DNA of 64,000 nucleotides from Deltaproteobacteria bacterium (GTDB taxonomy: Bacteria; Myxococcota_A; Polyangia; Polyangiales; Ga0077539): contig JADJAE010000064.1 of the NCBI GenBank assembly GCA_016704445.1, positions 4,041-68,040 on the forward strand, read 5' to 3'. Positions 1-6,979 of this stretch are shown one piece after another. The notes below the pieces were generated by a model. The model had not been told where the DNA came from, made no database searches, and saw only the letters and a list, made by a program, of their open reading frames with translations. Position 1 is the first letter of the stretch; the number at the start of each line of letters is the position of its first letter. The translations under genes were made by a program, and so were the position numbers.

Positions 1-17
1 CTCTTCTCGGAACACCC

Positions 18-1247
18 ATGAACACTCCCCCCTGGCACTCCTGGCTCGGCCCCCGGCGCGCCCGTCGCCTCAGCGAGCGCTTCGGCACGCCCCTCTACGT
101 CTACTCGGCTCCGGTGCTGCGCAACCGCTGCCGGGCCCTGCTCCGGGCCTTCCCCGGGGTCGGGCTCCGCTACGCCATGAAGGCCAACAGCAACCCGTCG
201 CTGCTGCGCATGGTGCGCTCGATGGGCCTCGGGGTGGACACGGTCTCGCCCTGGGAGGTGCAGCTCGCGCTCGAGTGCGGCTTCCGCAAGGCCGACCTGA
301 TCTACTCGGGCAACAACCCCAGCGACGACGACCTGCGCGCCGTGCACCGCGCGGGGGTGCTCATCAACCTCGACTCCCTCTCGTCGCTGCACCGCTACGG
401 CCGGATGTTTCGCGGGTCGCGCGTCTCCTTGCGGGTCAACCTGGAGGTCGGCGGAGGGCACCACCCGCACGTCATCACCTCCGGGCCCGACAGCAAGTTC
501 GGCCTCGCGCCGGAGGATCTCCCGGAGGCCAAGTCCATCGCCGCGCGCCACGGGATGCGCATCGTCGGGCTGCACCAGCACATCGGCTCGGGGATCTTCG
601 ACCCGCAGCTCTTCCTCGACGCGCTCGACCCGCTGCTGGCCTTCAGCGAGGCGCTGCCCGACCTGGAGGTGCTCGACGCGGGCGGAGGCTTCGGCGTCCC
701 GTACCGGCCCGAGGAGAGCCCCCTCGACCTCGCGGGCCTCGGATCGCGGGTGACGACCCGCTTCCGCGCGATGCAGAAGGGGCGCAAGAAGCCGCTGCAA
801 TTCCTGCTGGAACCCGGGCGCTACGTGGTGGCCGAGGCGGGGGCGCTGCTCACCCAGGTGACCACGCTCAAGCGCACGCGCGACCGGGTGTTCATTGGGG
901 TCGACTCGGGGATGCACCACCTCATCCGACCGGCGCTCTACCAGTCGTATCACCCGGTGAGCATGGTGCCGGAGCGCGACGGGGCGGCGCTGCGGAGCTT
1001 CATCGTGGGGCCCATCTGCGAGAGCGGCGACGTGCTCGCCGAGGAGCGGATGATCCCGATGCCCGAGGAGGGCGACCTCGCCATCGTGGGCAACGCCGGG
1101 GCGTATGGGTTCGCGATGGCGTCGCACTACAACCTCCGCGCCCGCCCCGCGGAGGTGCTCATCGACAACGGCAAGGTCACGGTGATCCGCGCGAGGGAGA
1201 ACTACCGCGACGTGATCCGCCGGCGCGACCTTCGGGCGAAGCGGTAG
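18..1247 (+). CDS. lysA: Diaminopimelate decarboxylase
   Basis: PLP-dependent enzyme that decarboxylates meso-diaminopimelate to L-lysine, the last step of lysine biosynthesis in the cytoplasm. The 409-residue length is normal for LysA. Visible fold-type III motifs are YAMKAN with the PLP lysine near residue 55, HQHIGSG near 186, GGGFGVPY near 226, EPGRYVV near 264, CESGD with the substrate-binding Cys near 334, and YGFAMASHYN near 363. The ATG at 18 is preceded only by the window edge, so an upstream partner cannot be judged. An 18-bp palindrome follows the stop. The CESGD motif favours diaminopimelate over ornithine or arginine as substrate. dapF, the enzyme that makes its substrate, lies about 42 kb away and is not co-transcribed. 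Confidence 0.93.
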   Translation: MNTPPWHSWLGPRRARRLSERFGTPLYVYSAPVLRNRCRALLRAFPGVGLRYAMKANSNPSLLRMVRSMGLGVDTVSPWEVQLALECGFRKADLIYSGNNPSDDDLRAVHRAGVLINLDSLSSLHRYGRMFRGSRVSLRVNLEVGGGHHPHVITSGPDSKFGLAPEDLPEAKSIAARHGMRIVGLHQHIGSGIFDPQLFLDALDPLLAFSEALPDLEVLDAGGGFGVPYRPEESPLDLAGLGSRVTTRFRAMQKGRKKPLQFLLEPGRYVVAEAGALLTQVTTLKRTRDRVFIGVDSGMHHLIRPALYQSYHPVSMVPERDGAALRSFIVGPICESGDVLAEERMIPMPEEGDLAIVGNAGAYGFAMASHYNLRARPAEVLIDNGKVTVIRARENYRDVIRRRDLRAKR

Positions 1248-1257
1248 GCGCCGCCAC

Positions 1258-1275
1258 CCGCCGCCATGGCGGCGG
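1258..1275. terminator. Perfect 18-bp palindrome after lysA
   Basis: CCGCCGCCATGGCGGCGG is self-complementary and lies 10 nt after the lysA stop. It could fold as a GC stem-loop ending the lysA transcript, but no T tract follows, so an intrinsic terminator is only a guess. Confidence 0.35.
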
Positions 1276-1346
1276 CGACGCACCACCCACGAGAAGCCCT
1301 TGAAATACAGGGGTTCCGTGACGGCACGGGCGCTGCGAAGGGGTGG

Positions 1347-1352
1347 TATCGT
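1347..1352 (+). promoter_or_regulatory. -10 hexamer (TATCGT) of a probable leaderless transcript
   Basis: TATCGT ends 7 nt before the ATG at 1360, the distance at which transcription would start at or next to the start codon. There is no Shine-Dalgarno sequence. No clear -35 element is visible. The same hexamer and spacing occur upstream of the small gene starting at 8592 on the minus strand. Confidence 0.45.
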
Positions 1353-1359
1353 GAGCGAC

Positions 1360-2118
1360 ATGGCGACGAGGGCGAGCGGCGGCGTGGACGTGGTGTTCGA
1401 GGCCCCGCGGTGGTCCGAGCGGTGGGTGCTCGAGGACGGCGTGACCATGCCCGAGAGCGATCCGCACCGGCTGACCTGCGAGCTGCTGGAGGACGTGCTG
1501 CGCACATGGGTGAGGCGCACCGCGCGTGATGCGCGGGTGTTCGGCAACATCGCGCTGCGGTGGGCGGAGGAGCACCCCCGGGTCGGCGTCGACCCGGACG
1601 TGTGCCTGGTGGAGCCGGCGCCGCCGGGCCCCGAGGTGCGCAGCGTGCTGACCTGGGTCGAGGGTCACCGAGCACCGACCGTCGCCGCGGAGGTGGTGAG
1701 CCGCGACACCGCGCGCAAGGACTACCAGGAGGGCCCGGCGAAGTACGCCGCCAGCGGGACGGGCGAGCTGTGGATCTTCGACCCCGACCGCCGCGGTCGC
1801 GGGGTGACGGGCGAGCCCTGGGTGCTGCAGGTGTGGCGGCGCACGCGGTCCGGGGAGTTCCGGCGGGAGTACGCGGGCGACGGGCCGGCGTACTCCGAGT
1901 CGCTGGGCGCGTGGCTCGTGGTGACCGACGACGGAACGCGGCTGCGGGTCGCGGACGACGAGGGCGGAGAGCGGCTCTGGCCGACGGAGGCCGAGGCGGA
2001 GCGCGCGAGGGCCGAGGCGGAGCGCGCGAGGGCCGAGGCGGAGAAGGCCCGTGCGGACGCGCTCGCCGCGCAGGTCGAGGCGCTCACCGCGCAGGTCGAG
2101 GCGCTCAAGGGGAGGTAA
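1360..2118 (+). CDS. Uma2-family (DUF820) PD-(D/E)XK nuclease-like protein with C-terminal coiled coil
   Basis: A 252-residue protein of the Uma2/DUF820 family, a predicted restriction-endonuclease-like fold that is abundant in cyanobacteria and myxobacteria and has no settled function. The family core is visible as DVCLVEP, VAAEVVS, then RKDYQEGPAKYAASG and ELWIFDP. The C-terminal ~45 residues are Ala/Glu/Arg/Lys-rich heptads (AEAERAR, AQVEALT) encoded by 21-bp tandem repeats, so a coiled coil is likely. I chose ATG 1360 over an upstream in-frame start at 1300 because the conserved region begins soon after it and a -10 hexamer sits 7 nt upstream. It converges with the exonuclease gene, 24 bp between stops. 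Biochemical activity is unproven for most members. Confidence 0.75.
   Translation: MATRASGGVDVVFEAPRWSERWVLEDGVTMPESDPHRLTCELLEDVLRTWVRRTARDARVFGNIALRWAEEHPRVGVDPDVCLVEPAPPGPEVRSVLTWVEGHRAPTVAAEVVSRDTARKDYQEGPAKYAASGTGELWIFDPDRRGRGVTGEPWVLQVWRRTRSGEFRREYAGDGPAYSESLGAWLVVTDDGTRLRVADDEGGERLWPTEAEAERARAEAERARAEAEKARADALAAQVEALTAQVEALKGR
1990..2046 (+). repeat. 21-bp tandem repeat encoding coiled-coil heptads
   Basis: Two identical 21-bp units, GCCGAGGCGGAGCGCGCGAGG, at 1990-2010 and 2011-2031 are followed by a partial third unit. A second, unrelated pair of 21-bp units follows near 2060-2105 (CAGGTCGAGGCG core). Both lie in the 3' end of the Uma2-like gene and translate to 7-residue heptads. 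Confidence 0.8.
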
Positions 2119-2142
2119 AGCGTCACGGAGCGGGCGCCGGGG

Positions 2143-2892
2143 TCACCGCCGCCAGGTGCGACCTGCGGGGCCGGACTTGAGCCCGCGCTGCTCCAGTACG
2201 AGCGAGCGGTAGGTGGTCCCCCGCTCCCTGGGGAGGAGCTTGTAGAGCACCATGCCCGCGGCCTCGGCGTCGTCGGTGGCGCGGTGGGCGTTGGAGAGGT
2301 CGACCCCGAGGCGCGTCGAGACCTCGCCGAGCTTGAAGCCCTTTACCCCGGTCTGTAAGGCCCTGGCCCACACCAGCGGGTCGAGCCACTCGGTGCCTCG
2401 CAGGGCGGGCGGCGTGGCGGTGGTCTTGGTCACCTCCACCCCGGCGCGCACCAGCTCGGCGCGGATGAACCCCCGGTCGAAGCCCGCGTTGTAGGCCAGC
2501 GGGATGCGCCCCTGGAGAAGCTCCAGGATCTTCGGGGCCAGCTGCTCGAAGGTGGGCTGCCCCTTCACCTGGGCGTCGGTGATGCCGTGCACCGCCGCGG
2601 CGTCCGCGGGGATCGGGATGCCCGGGTTCACCAGCATCCCGTAGCGGCCCTCCACCACGCCGTCGCGGAAGTGCACCACCGCGATCTCCACGATGCGGTC
2701 GCCGCGGCCCGGGTCCCGCCCGGTGGTCTCCGTGTCGATCGCAGCCATCGGCAGCGTGTGCCACGGGGCGTCGGGGTCGAGCTCCTCCGCGAGGCCGAGC
2801 TGCGCGGGAGGCGCCGTCCGGAGGAAGGGCATGATCCCCGGGTATGGCAGCCCCGTGGGGAAGCATGAGTTCACCTTCGATCCGTGCGCCAT
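2143..2892 (-). CDS. DnaQ-like 3'-5' exonuclease (DEDDh)
   Basis: A 249-residue RNase T/DnaQ-superfamily exonuclease, related to the DNA polymerase III epsilon proofreading subunit. Exo I is AIDTETTG near residue 50, Exo II is LAYNAGFDRGF near 135, and Exo III is NAHRATDDAEAAG near 205, with the DEDDh catalytic residues in place. VHGITDAQV between Exo I and Exo II is typical of the family. Its length suits a stand-alone exonuclease rather than a polymerase. ATG 2892 leaves 93 bp to the divergent menF start; an upstream in-frame start at 2910 also exists. The true dnaQ may be elsewhere, so I give no symbol. Confidence 0.85.
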   Translation of the reverse strand: MAHGSKVNSCFPTGLPYPGIMPFLRTAPPAQLGLAEELDPDAPWHTLPMAAIDTETTGRDPGRGDRIVEIAVVHFRDGVVEGRYGMLVNPGIPIPADAAAVHGITDAQVKGQPTFEQLAPKILELLQGRIPLAYNAGFDRGFIRAELVRAGVEVTKTTATPPALRGTEWLDPLVWARALQTGVKGFKLGEVSTRLGVDLSNAHRATDDAEAAGMVLYKLLPRERGTTYRSLVLEQRGLKSGPAGRTWRR

Positions 2893-2946
2893 AGGTCGCC
2901 ATCGCAGCACGTCGCGGTGCCCGCTGCCAACTTGCGCGCGTCCCGA

Positions 2947-2975
2947 TTGACCTTCGCGCCCGGTGCCACCACCGT
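2947..2975 (+). promoter_or_regulatory. Possible sigma-70-like promoter of the men cluster
   Basis: TTGACC at 2947-2952, a 17-nt spacer, then CACCGT at 2970-2975, which ends 10 nt before the chosen menF ATG at 2986. The -35 is good and the -10 weak. It supports the downstream start over the GTG at 2884 that would overlap the divergent exonuclease gene. Confidence 0.35.
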
Positions 2976-2985
2976 CCCTGGCCCG

Positions 2986-4275
2986 ATGGTTCCGCTGTCC
3001 GGCCCGCTGCTCTCACGCCTCGAAGCGCTCCCGCCCGAAGCCCTCGTCGCGATCACCGCCCCCTCCGACGCGACCACCGCCGCGGCCCCTTCGCTACACT
3101 GGTCCGCCGACGAGGACGGCACCACCGAGGCCTGGGGCGCAGCGGTCTCCCTCGACGGCGAGCACCTCGACGCGCTCGCCCCGAGGGTGCGCTCGACCCT
3201 CTCGTCGCTCACCGCGCTCAGCGACCACGACGACGCGCCCGCGCCACGGATGTTCGGCGGCCAGTGCTTCGACCCCGCCCGCTCCCACGCCCACGACCCG
3301 GCCTGGGGCAGAGCTCCCCGCGCCCTGATGGTGCTCCCCACCTGGAGCCGCATCTCCCTCGGCTGTCGCTCGTGGCTCCAGTGGGTCGGCCCCGCCTCCG
3401 CCGCCCGCTCGCTCGACTGGACCTTACCCGCCGGTGTAAGCGCCCCCGCCGCTCCTGCCGCCGTGCGCGCGCCCGACCCCGAGGCGCAGCCCCGCTGGGA
3501 GGCGCTGGTGCGCTCCGCCCTCGACGCGATGGCCGACGGCGTCATCGACAAGCTGGTGGGCGCCCGCCGGGTGCGATGGTCCCGCCCGGGGGGATGGTCC
3601 CTCGCGGAGGTGCTCTCCCGGCTCTCGGCGCAGGACGGGGCCCGCTTCGCCCTCCGCCTCGCGCCCGGCGTGGTCTTCGTCGGAGCGACGCCCGAGCGCC
3701 TCGTCCTTCGCCGCGGCGACACCGTGGAGGTCGACGCGCTCGCTGGCAGCATCCCCCGAGGCGTCGACGACCCCGCCGCCATCGCCGCGCTCCTCGCCAG
3801 CGCCAAGGACCGCCACGAGCACGCCCTCGTGGTCACCTTCATCGCCGACGCGCTGCGCTCCCTCGGTCTCCCGGTCTCCCACGCCGAGCTCCCCTCGGTG
3901 CGCTCGCTCCCCTCGGTGCACCACCTCTGGACGCCCATCCGCGCTCGCTCCGAGAGGGCCCCCGACGCGCTCACGCTCGCCTCGGCGCTGCACCCCACGC
4001 CCGCCGTCGCAGGCGCTCCCCGCGCCGACGCCCTCCGCTGGATCGCCCGCCATGAGCCCGACCCCCGCGGCTGGTACGCCGGGACGCTGGGCTGGTGCGA
4101 CGCCCGCGGTGACGGGCGCTTCGTCGTGGCGCTGCGCTCGGCGGTGATCCACGGAGACGAGGCCTGGGCCTACGTGGGGGCGGGCCTGGTTCCTGGCTCC
4201 GATCCATCGGCCGAGTGGCGCGAGACCGAGGCCAAGCTCCGCACGGCGCGCGTCGCCCTCGAAGGACCCCCATGA
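2986..4275 (+). CDS. menF: Isochorismate synthase
   Basis: Converts chorismate to isochorismate, the entry step of the classical menaquinone (Men) pathway. The chorismate-binding fold is recognised from VIDKLVGARRV near residue 188 (general-base Lys), ALAGSIPRG near 250, KDRHEHALVV near 275, VHHLWTPI near 310, GWYAGTLGW near 361, and GAGLVPGSDPSAEWRETEAKL near the C-terminus. With ATG 2986 the protein has 429 residues, normal for MenF. A GTG start at 2884 would overlap the divergent gene. The stop overlaps the menD start (ATGA), so the two are translationally coupled. The pairing with menD, not with ent or dhb genes, indicates menaquinone rather than siderophore synthesis. Confidence 0.9.
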   Translation: MVPLSGPLLSRLEALPPEALVAITAPSDATTAAAPSLHWSADEDGTTEAWGAAVSLDGEHLDALAPRVRSTLSSLTALSDHDDAPAPRMFGGQCFDPARSHAHDPAWGRAPRALMVLPTWSRISLGCRSWLQWVGPASAARSLDWTLPAGVSAPAAPAAVRAPDPEAQPRWEALVRSALDAMADGVIDKLVGARRVRWSRPGGWSLAEVLSRLSAQDGARFALRLAPGVVFVGATPERLVLRRGDTVEVDALAGSIPRGVDDPAAIAALLASAKDRHEHALVVTFIADALRSLGLPVSHAELPSVRSLPSVHHLWTPIRARSERAPDALTLASALHPTPAVAGAPRADALRWIARHEPDPRGWYAGTLGWCDARGDGRFVVALRSAVIHGDEAWAYVGAGLVPGSDPSAEWRETEAKLRTARVALEGPP

Positions 4276-6059
4276 CCAGCAGCCCCTCCGACCTTCACAG
4301 CGCCTGGGCGCGGTGGTTCATCAGCGCCCTCGCGGACTCCGGCCTTCGCGACGTGATCGTCTCCCCGGGGTCGCGCTCCACCCCGCTGGCGCTGGCCGCC
4401 GCGGAGTGCCCGCGGGTGCGCTGCCTCCCCGTCGTCGACGAGCGCGTCGCGGCCTTCGTGGCGCTCGGCCAGGCGCGCATCACGGGCCTCCCCTCGATGC
4501 TCCTCTGCACCTCCGGAACCGCCGGGGCCCACTACCTCCCGGCCCTCATCGAGGCCTCGCAGGCCTTCATCCCCGTGCTGGTGGTCACCGCCGATCGCCC
4601 GTGGGAGGCCTACGACTGCGCCTCGCCGCAGACCATCGACCAGACCGACCTCTTCGGCCGCGTGGTGCGCCACCGCGCCGAGCTCGGGCTGCCCGACGCC
4701 TCCCCCGAGGCCCTCGCCGCCGTCGGCCGCATCGCCGCCCAGTGCCTCGCGCTCACCCGCTCCCCCACGCCCGGCCCGGTGCACCTCAACGCGCGCTTCC
4801 GAAAGCCGCTGGAGCCCGTGGAGGTCGCCGCTCCGGAGCCGTGGTCCGCCGAGCTCTCGCGGCGGGTGACCCTCGGCGCGCCCAGGACGTTTACCCCGGA
4901 GTGTATTCCTTCCTCCGAGGGGGTCGCCGCGCTCACCGACAGCCTCGCCCACGCGAGCCGACCGCTCTTCGTGTGCGGCCCGACGCTCAGCTGGGGGAGC
5001 ACCGCCCACGAGGCCCTCTTCGCGCTGGCCGCGGCGGTGGGAGCGCCCGTGGTGGCCGAGTCGTCGAGCGGCTACCGCCACGTGGAGTCGACCGGCGCGG
5101 CGACGGTGTGCCCCGGCGTCGAGCTCGCGGCCCGCAGCGCGTCGTGGCGCGAGAGGCACCGCCCCGACCTGGTGGTCTCCTGGTCGCTGCCTCCCACCTC
5201 CCCCTCGCTCACCGCCTGGATCACCCACCCCGCGGTGGAGCGCTGGGTGGTGGCCCCGCACGGCTGGCCCGACCCGTCGGGGGACGCGAGGGCGGTGCTG
5301 TGGGGCGATCCCGAGGCGGTGGCGCACGCGGTGCGGCTGGCGCTCGGGGCGAGGGCGGTGGGCGCGGAGCCGTCGTGGTCGCGGTCGCTGCGGTCGGCCG
5401 ACGCGCAGGCGTGGTCGGCGGTGCGGGCGGAGACCTTCGGCGAGGCGCTGGACGAGCTCACGGTGGCGCAGTCGCTCGTCGACGCGCTGCCGTCGGGGGC
5501 GTGCCTCGTGGCGGGCAACAGCATGCCGGTGCGCGACCTGGAGCTGGCCTCGCCGTGGCGCGCGCTGCGGGTGCTGCACCAGCGGGGCGGCAGCGGCATC
5601 GACGGGCTGATCGCGGGCGCCCTCGGGGCGAGGACGAAGCTGGGGGCCGCGGAGCCGGTGGCGGTGCTGCTGGGCGACGTGAGTGCGGCGCACGACCTCG
5701 GGGGGCTGAGCGCGGCGCAGGAGCTGGAGGGCGCGCTGGTGGTGCTGCTGGTGCAGAACGGCGGCGGTCGCATCTTCGCAGAGCTCCCACTGGGGAAGAC
5801 GGCCCCGCCGGGGAGCGAGCGGGCTGCGGCCTTCGGGCGGTTCTTTCTTACGCCGCAGGGTATTCGCTGGGCGGAGGCGTCGGGGGCCTTCGGTCACCGC
5901 TACGCGCGGGTGGAGACGCCCTCGGCGCTGGCGGCGGCGCTCGACGAGGCGCTGGCGACCGACGGGGTGACGGTGATCGAGGCGGTGGTCCCGCCCGAGG
6001 ACGCGGGCGCCCGTAGGCAGCGGGTGAGGGCGCGCGTCGAGCGGGGGCTCGCGGAGTGA
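4272..6059 (+). CDS. menD: SEPHCHC synthase (MenD)
   Basis: 2-succinyl-5-enolpyruvyl-6-hydroxy-3-cyclohexene-1-carboxylate synthase, a thiamine-diphosphate enzyme that joins 2-oxoglutarate and isochorismate. At 595 residues it is slightly longer than E. coli MenD. Features include the N-terminal VIVSPGSRSTPLALA stretch, the catalytic Glu in VVDERVAAF near residue 57, TADRPWEAYDC, NSMPVRDLE near 416, and the C-terminal ThDP/Mg motif LLGDVSAAHDL...NGGGRIF. The ATG overlaps the menF stop and the stop overlaps the menH GTG (GTGA), so menF, menD and menH form one coupled unit. The other Men genes (menB, menC, menE, menA) are not in the window. Confidence 0.94.
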   Translation: MTSSPSDLHSAWARWFISALADSGLRDVIVSPGSRSTPLALAAAECPRVRCLPVVDERVAAFVALGQARITGLPSMLLCTSGTAGAHYLPALIEASQAFIPVLVVTADRPWEAYDCASPQTIDQTDLFGRVVRHRAELGLPDASPEALAAVGRIAAQCLALTRSPTPGPVHLNARFRKPLEPVEVAAPEPWSAELSRRVTLGAPRTFTPECIPSSEGVAALTDSLAHASRPLFVCGPTLSWGSTAHEALFALAAAVGAPVVAESSSGYRHVESTGAATVCPGVELAARSASWRERHRPDLVVSWSLPPTSPSLTAWITHPAVERWVVAPHGWPDPSGDARAVLWGDPEAVAHAVRLALGARAVGAEPSWSRSLRSADAQAWSAVRAETFGEALDELTVAQSLVDALPSGACLVAGNSMPVRDLELASPWRALRVLHQRGGSGIDGLIAGALGARTKLGAAEPVAVLLGDVSAAHDLGGLSAAQELEGALVVLLVQNGGGRIFAELPLGKTAPPGSERAAAFGRFFLTPQGIRWAEASGAFGHRYARVETPSALAAALDEALATDGVTVIEAVVPPEDAGARRQRVRARVERGLAE

Positions 6060-6766
6060 TCGGCTGGCTGCACGGCTTCCTCGGGGCGCCGGCGCAGTGG
6101 GAGCGGGTGCGGTCGGAGGGCGAGGCGTGGTGGATGCCGGGCCACGGGCCGGAGCCGCGGGTGCTGCCGGGCGCGGGCTTCGACGAGGTGGTCGACGCGT
6201 TGGCGCCGTGGACAACGGGTCGGCGGGTGCTGGTGGGCTACTCGCTGGGGGCGCGGCTGGCGCTCTCGCTGGCGCTGCGCCACCCGGGTGAGCTGCGGGC
6301 GGTGGTGCTGGTGGGAGGGACGCCCGGCATCGAGGACGCGAGCGAGCGGGCGGCGAGGGCGGCGGCGGACGACGCGCTGGCGGAGAGCATCGGGCGCGGG
6401 GGATTGGAGGCGTTTGTAGAGAGGTGGGAGGCGCTGCCGTTGTTCGCGACGCAGCAGGAGCTGGCCCCGGAGGCGCTGGCGGCGCAGCGTTCGTGGCGGA
6501 CGCGGCATCGGCCCGAGGCGATCGCGTGGGCGCTCTCGACGCTGAGCACGGGGAGGATGCCGCCGCTGTGGGAGGCCTTGGCGGGCGCGCCCTTCACGGT
6601 GCACGCGGTGACGGGAGAGCGCGACGAGAAGTTCACCCGCATCGCGGAGGAGATGGTGCGACGCGGGGGAGGGAGGGTGGTGCACCATCGGGTCGCGGGG
6701 GTCGGGCACAACGTGGTGCTCGAAGACCCGGCGGCGGTGGCGAGGGTGGTCGGGGTGGCCGGGTGA
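6056..6766 (+). CDS. menH: SHCHC synthase (MenH), alpha/beta hydrolase
   Basis: 2-succinyl-6-hydroxy-2,4-cyclohexadiene-1-carboxylate synthase, which removes pyruvate from the MenD product. This 236-residue alpha/beta hydrolase has WLHGFLG at the N-terminus (oxyanion hole), the nucleophile elbow GYSLGAR near residue 60, TGERDEKF for the acid region and GVGHNVV with the catalytic His near 217. GTG start overlaps the menD stop. The assignment rests on fold plus position, since MenH is otherwise hard to tell from generic hydrolases. Bases 6492-6568 inside the gene recur as an exact inverted copy downstream at 6853-6929. Confidence 0.87.
   Translation: MIGWLHGFLGAPAQWERVRSEGEAWWMPGHGPEPRVLPGAGFDEVVDALAPWTTGRRVLVGYSLGARLALSLALRHPGELRAVVLVGGTPGIEDASERAARAAADDALAESIGRGGLEAFVERWEALPLFATQQELAPEALAAQRSWRTRHRPEAIAWALSTLSTGRMPPLWEALAGAPFTVHAVTGERDEKFTRIAEEMVRRGGGRVVHHRVAGVGHNVVLEDPAAVARVVGVAG
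6492..6568 (+). repeat. 77-bp inverted repeat, left arm (inside menH)
   Basis: This segment codes for menH residues around SWRTRHRPEAIAWAL. Its exact reverse complement, 77 of 77 bases, lies at 6853-6929, 284 bp away. The left arm is under coding constraint, so it is the likely source and the intergenic arm the copy. Confidence 0.95.
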
Positions 6767-6794
6767 AGAATGGACGTGGGCGGCCACGCAGGCC

Positions 6795-6818
6795 ATCGGC
6801 GCTGCTGAGGGCGCCGAT
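6795..6818 (+). terminator. Stem-loop after menH
   Basis: ATCGGCGC and GCGCCGAT form a perfect 8-bp stem around an 8-nt loop, 28 nt after the menH stop. No T tract follows. It is the best candidate for the end of the men transcript, unless the larger 77-bp inverted repeat serves that role. Confidence 0.4.
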
Positions 6819-6852
6819 CAGTCGTCGCAGCGGGAGAGCCAGGCATCGAGCG

Positions 6853-6929
6853 CAGCGGCGGCATCCTCCCCGTGCTCAGCGTCGAGAGCGCCCACGCGAT
6901 CGCCTCGGGCCGATGCCGCGTCCGCCACG
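6853..6929 (-). repeat. 77-bp inverted repeat, right arm (intergenic copy)
   Basis: Exact reverse complement of 6492-6568. Just beyond, at 6921-6957, the copy continues with 9-bp units of the CCGCCACG(A/T) type, and weaker similarity to the menH source resumes at CGCTGCG, so the duplicated tract may be about 95 bp with a small internal expansion. It lies in the 213-bp gap between menH and the convergent amidase gene; nothing else is recognisable there apart from the small stem-loop. Confidence 0.95.
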
Positions 6930-6979
6930 TCCGCCACGACCGCCACGACCGCTGCGACTGCCCCGCTCCCGCCCTCAGC

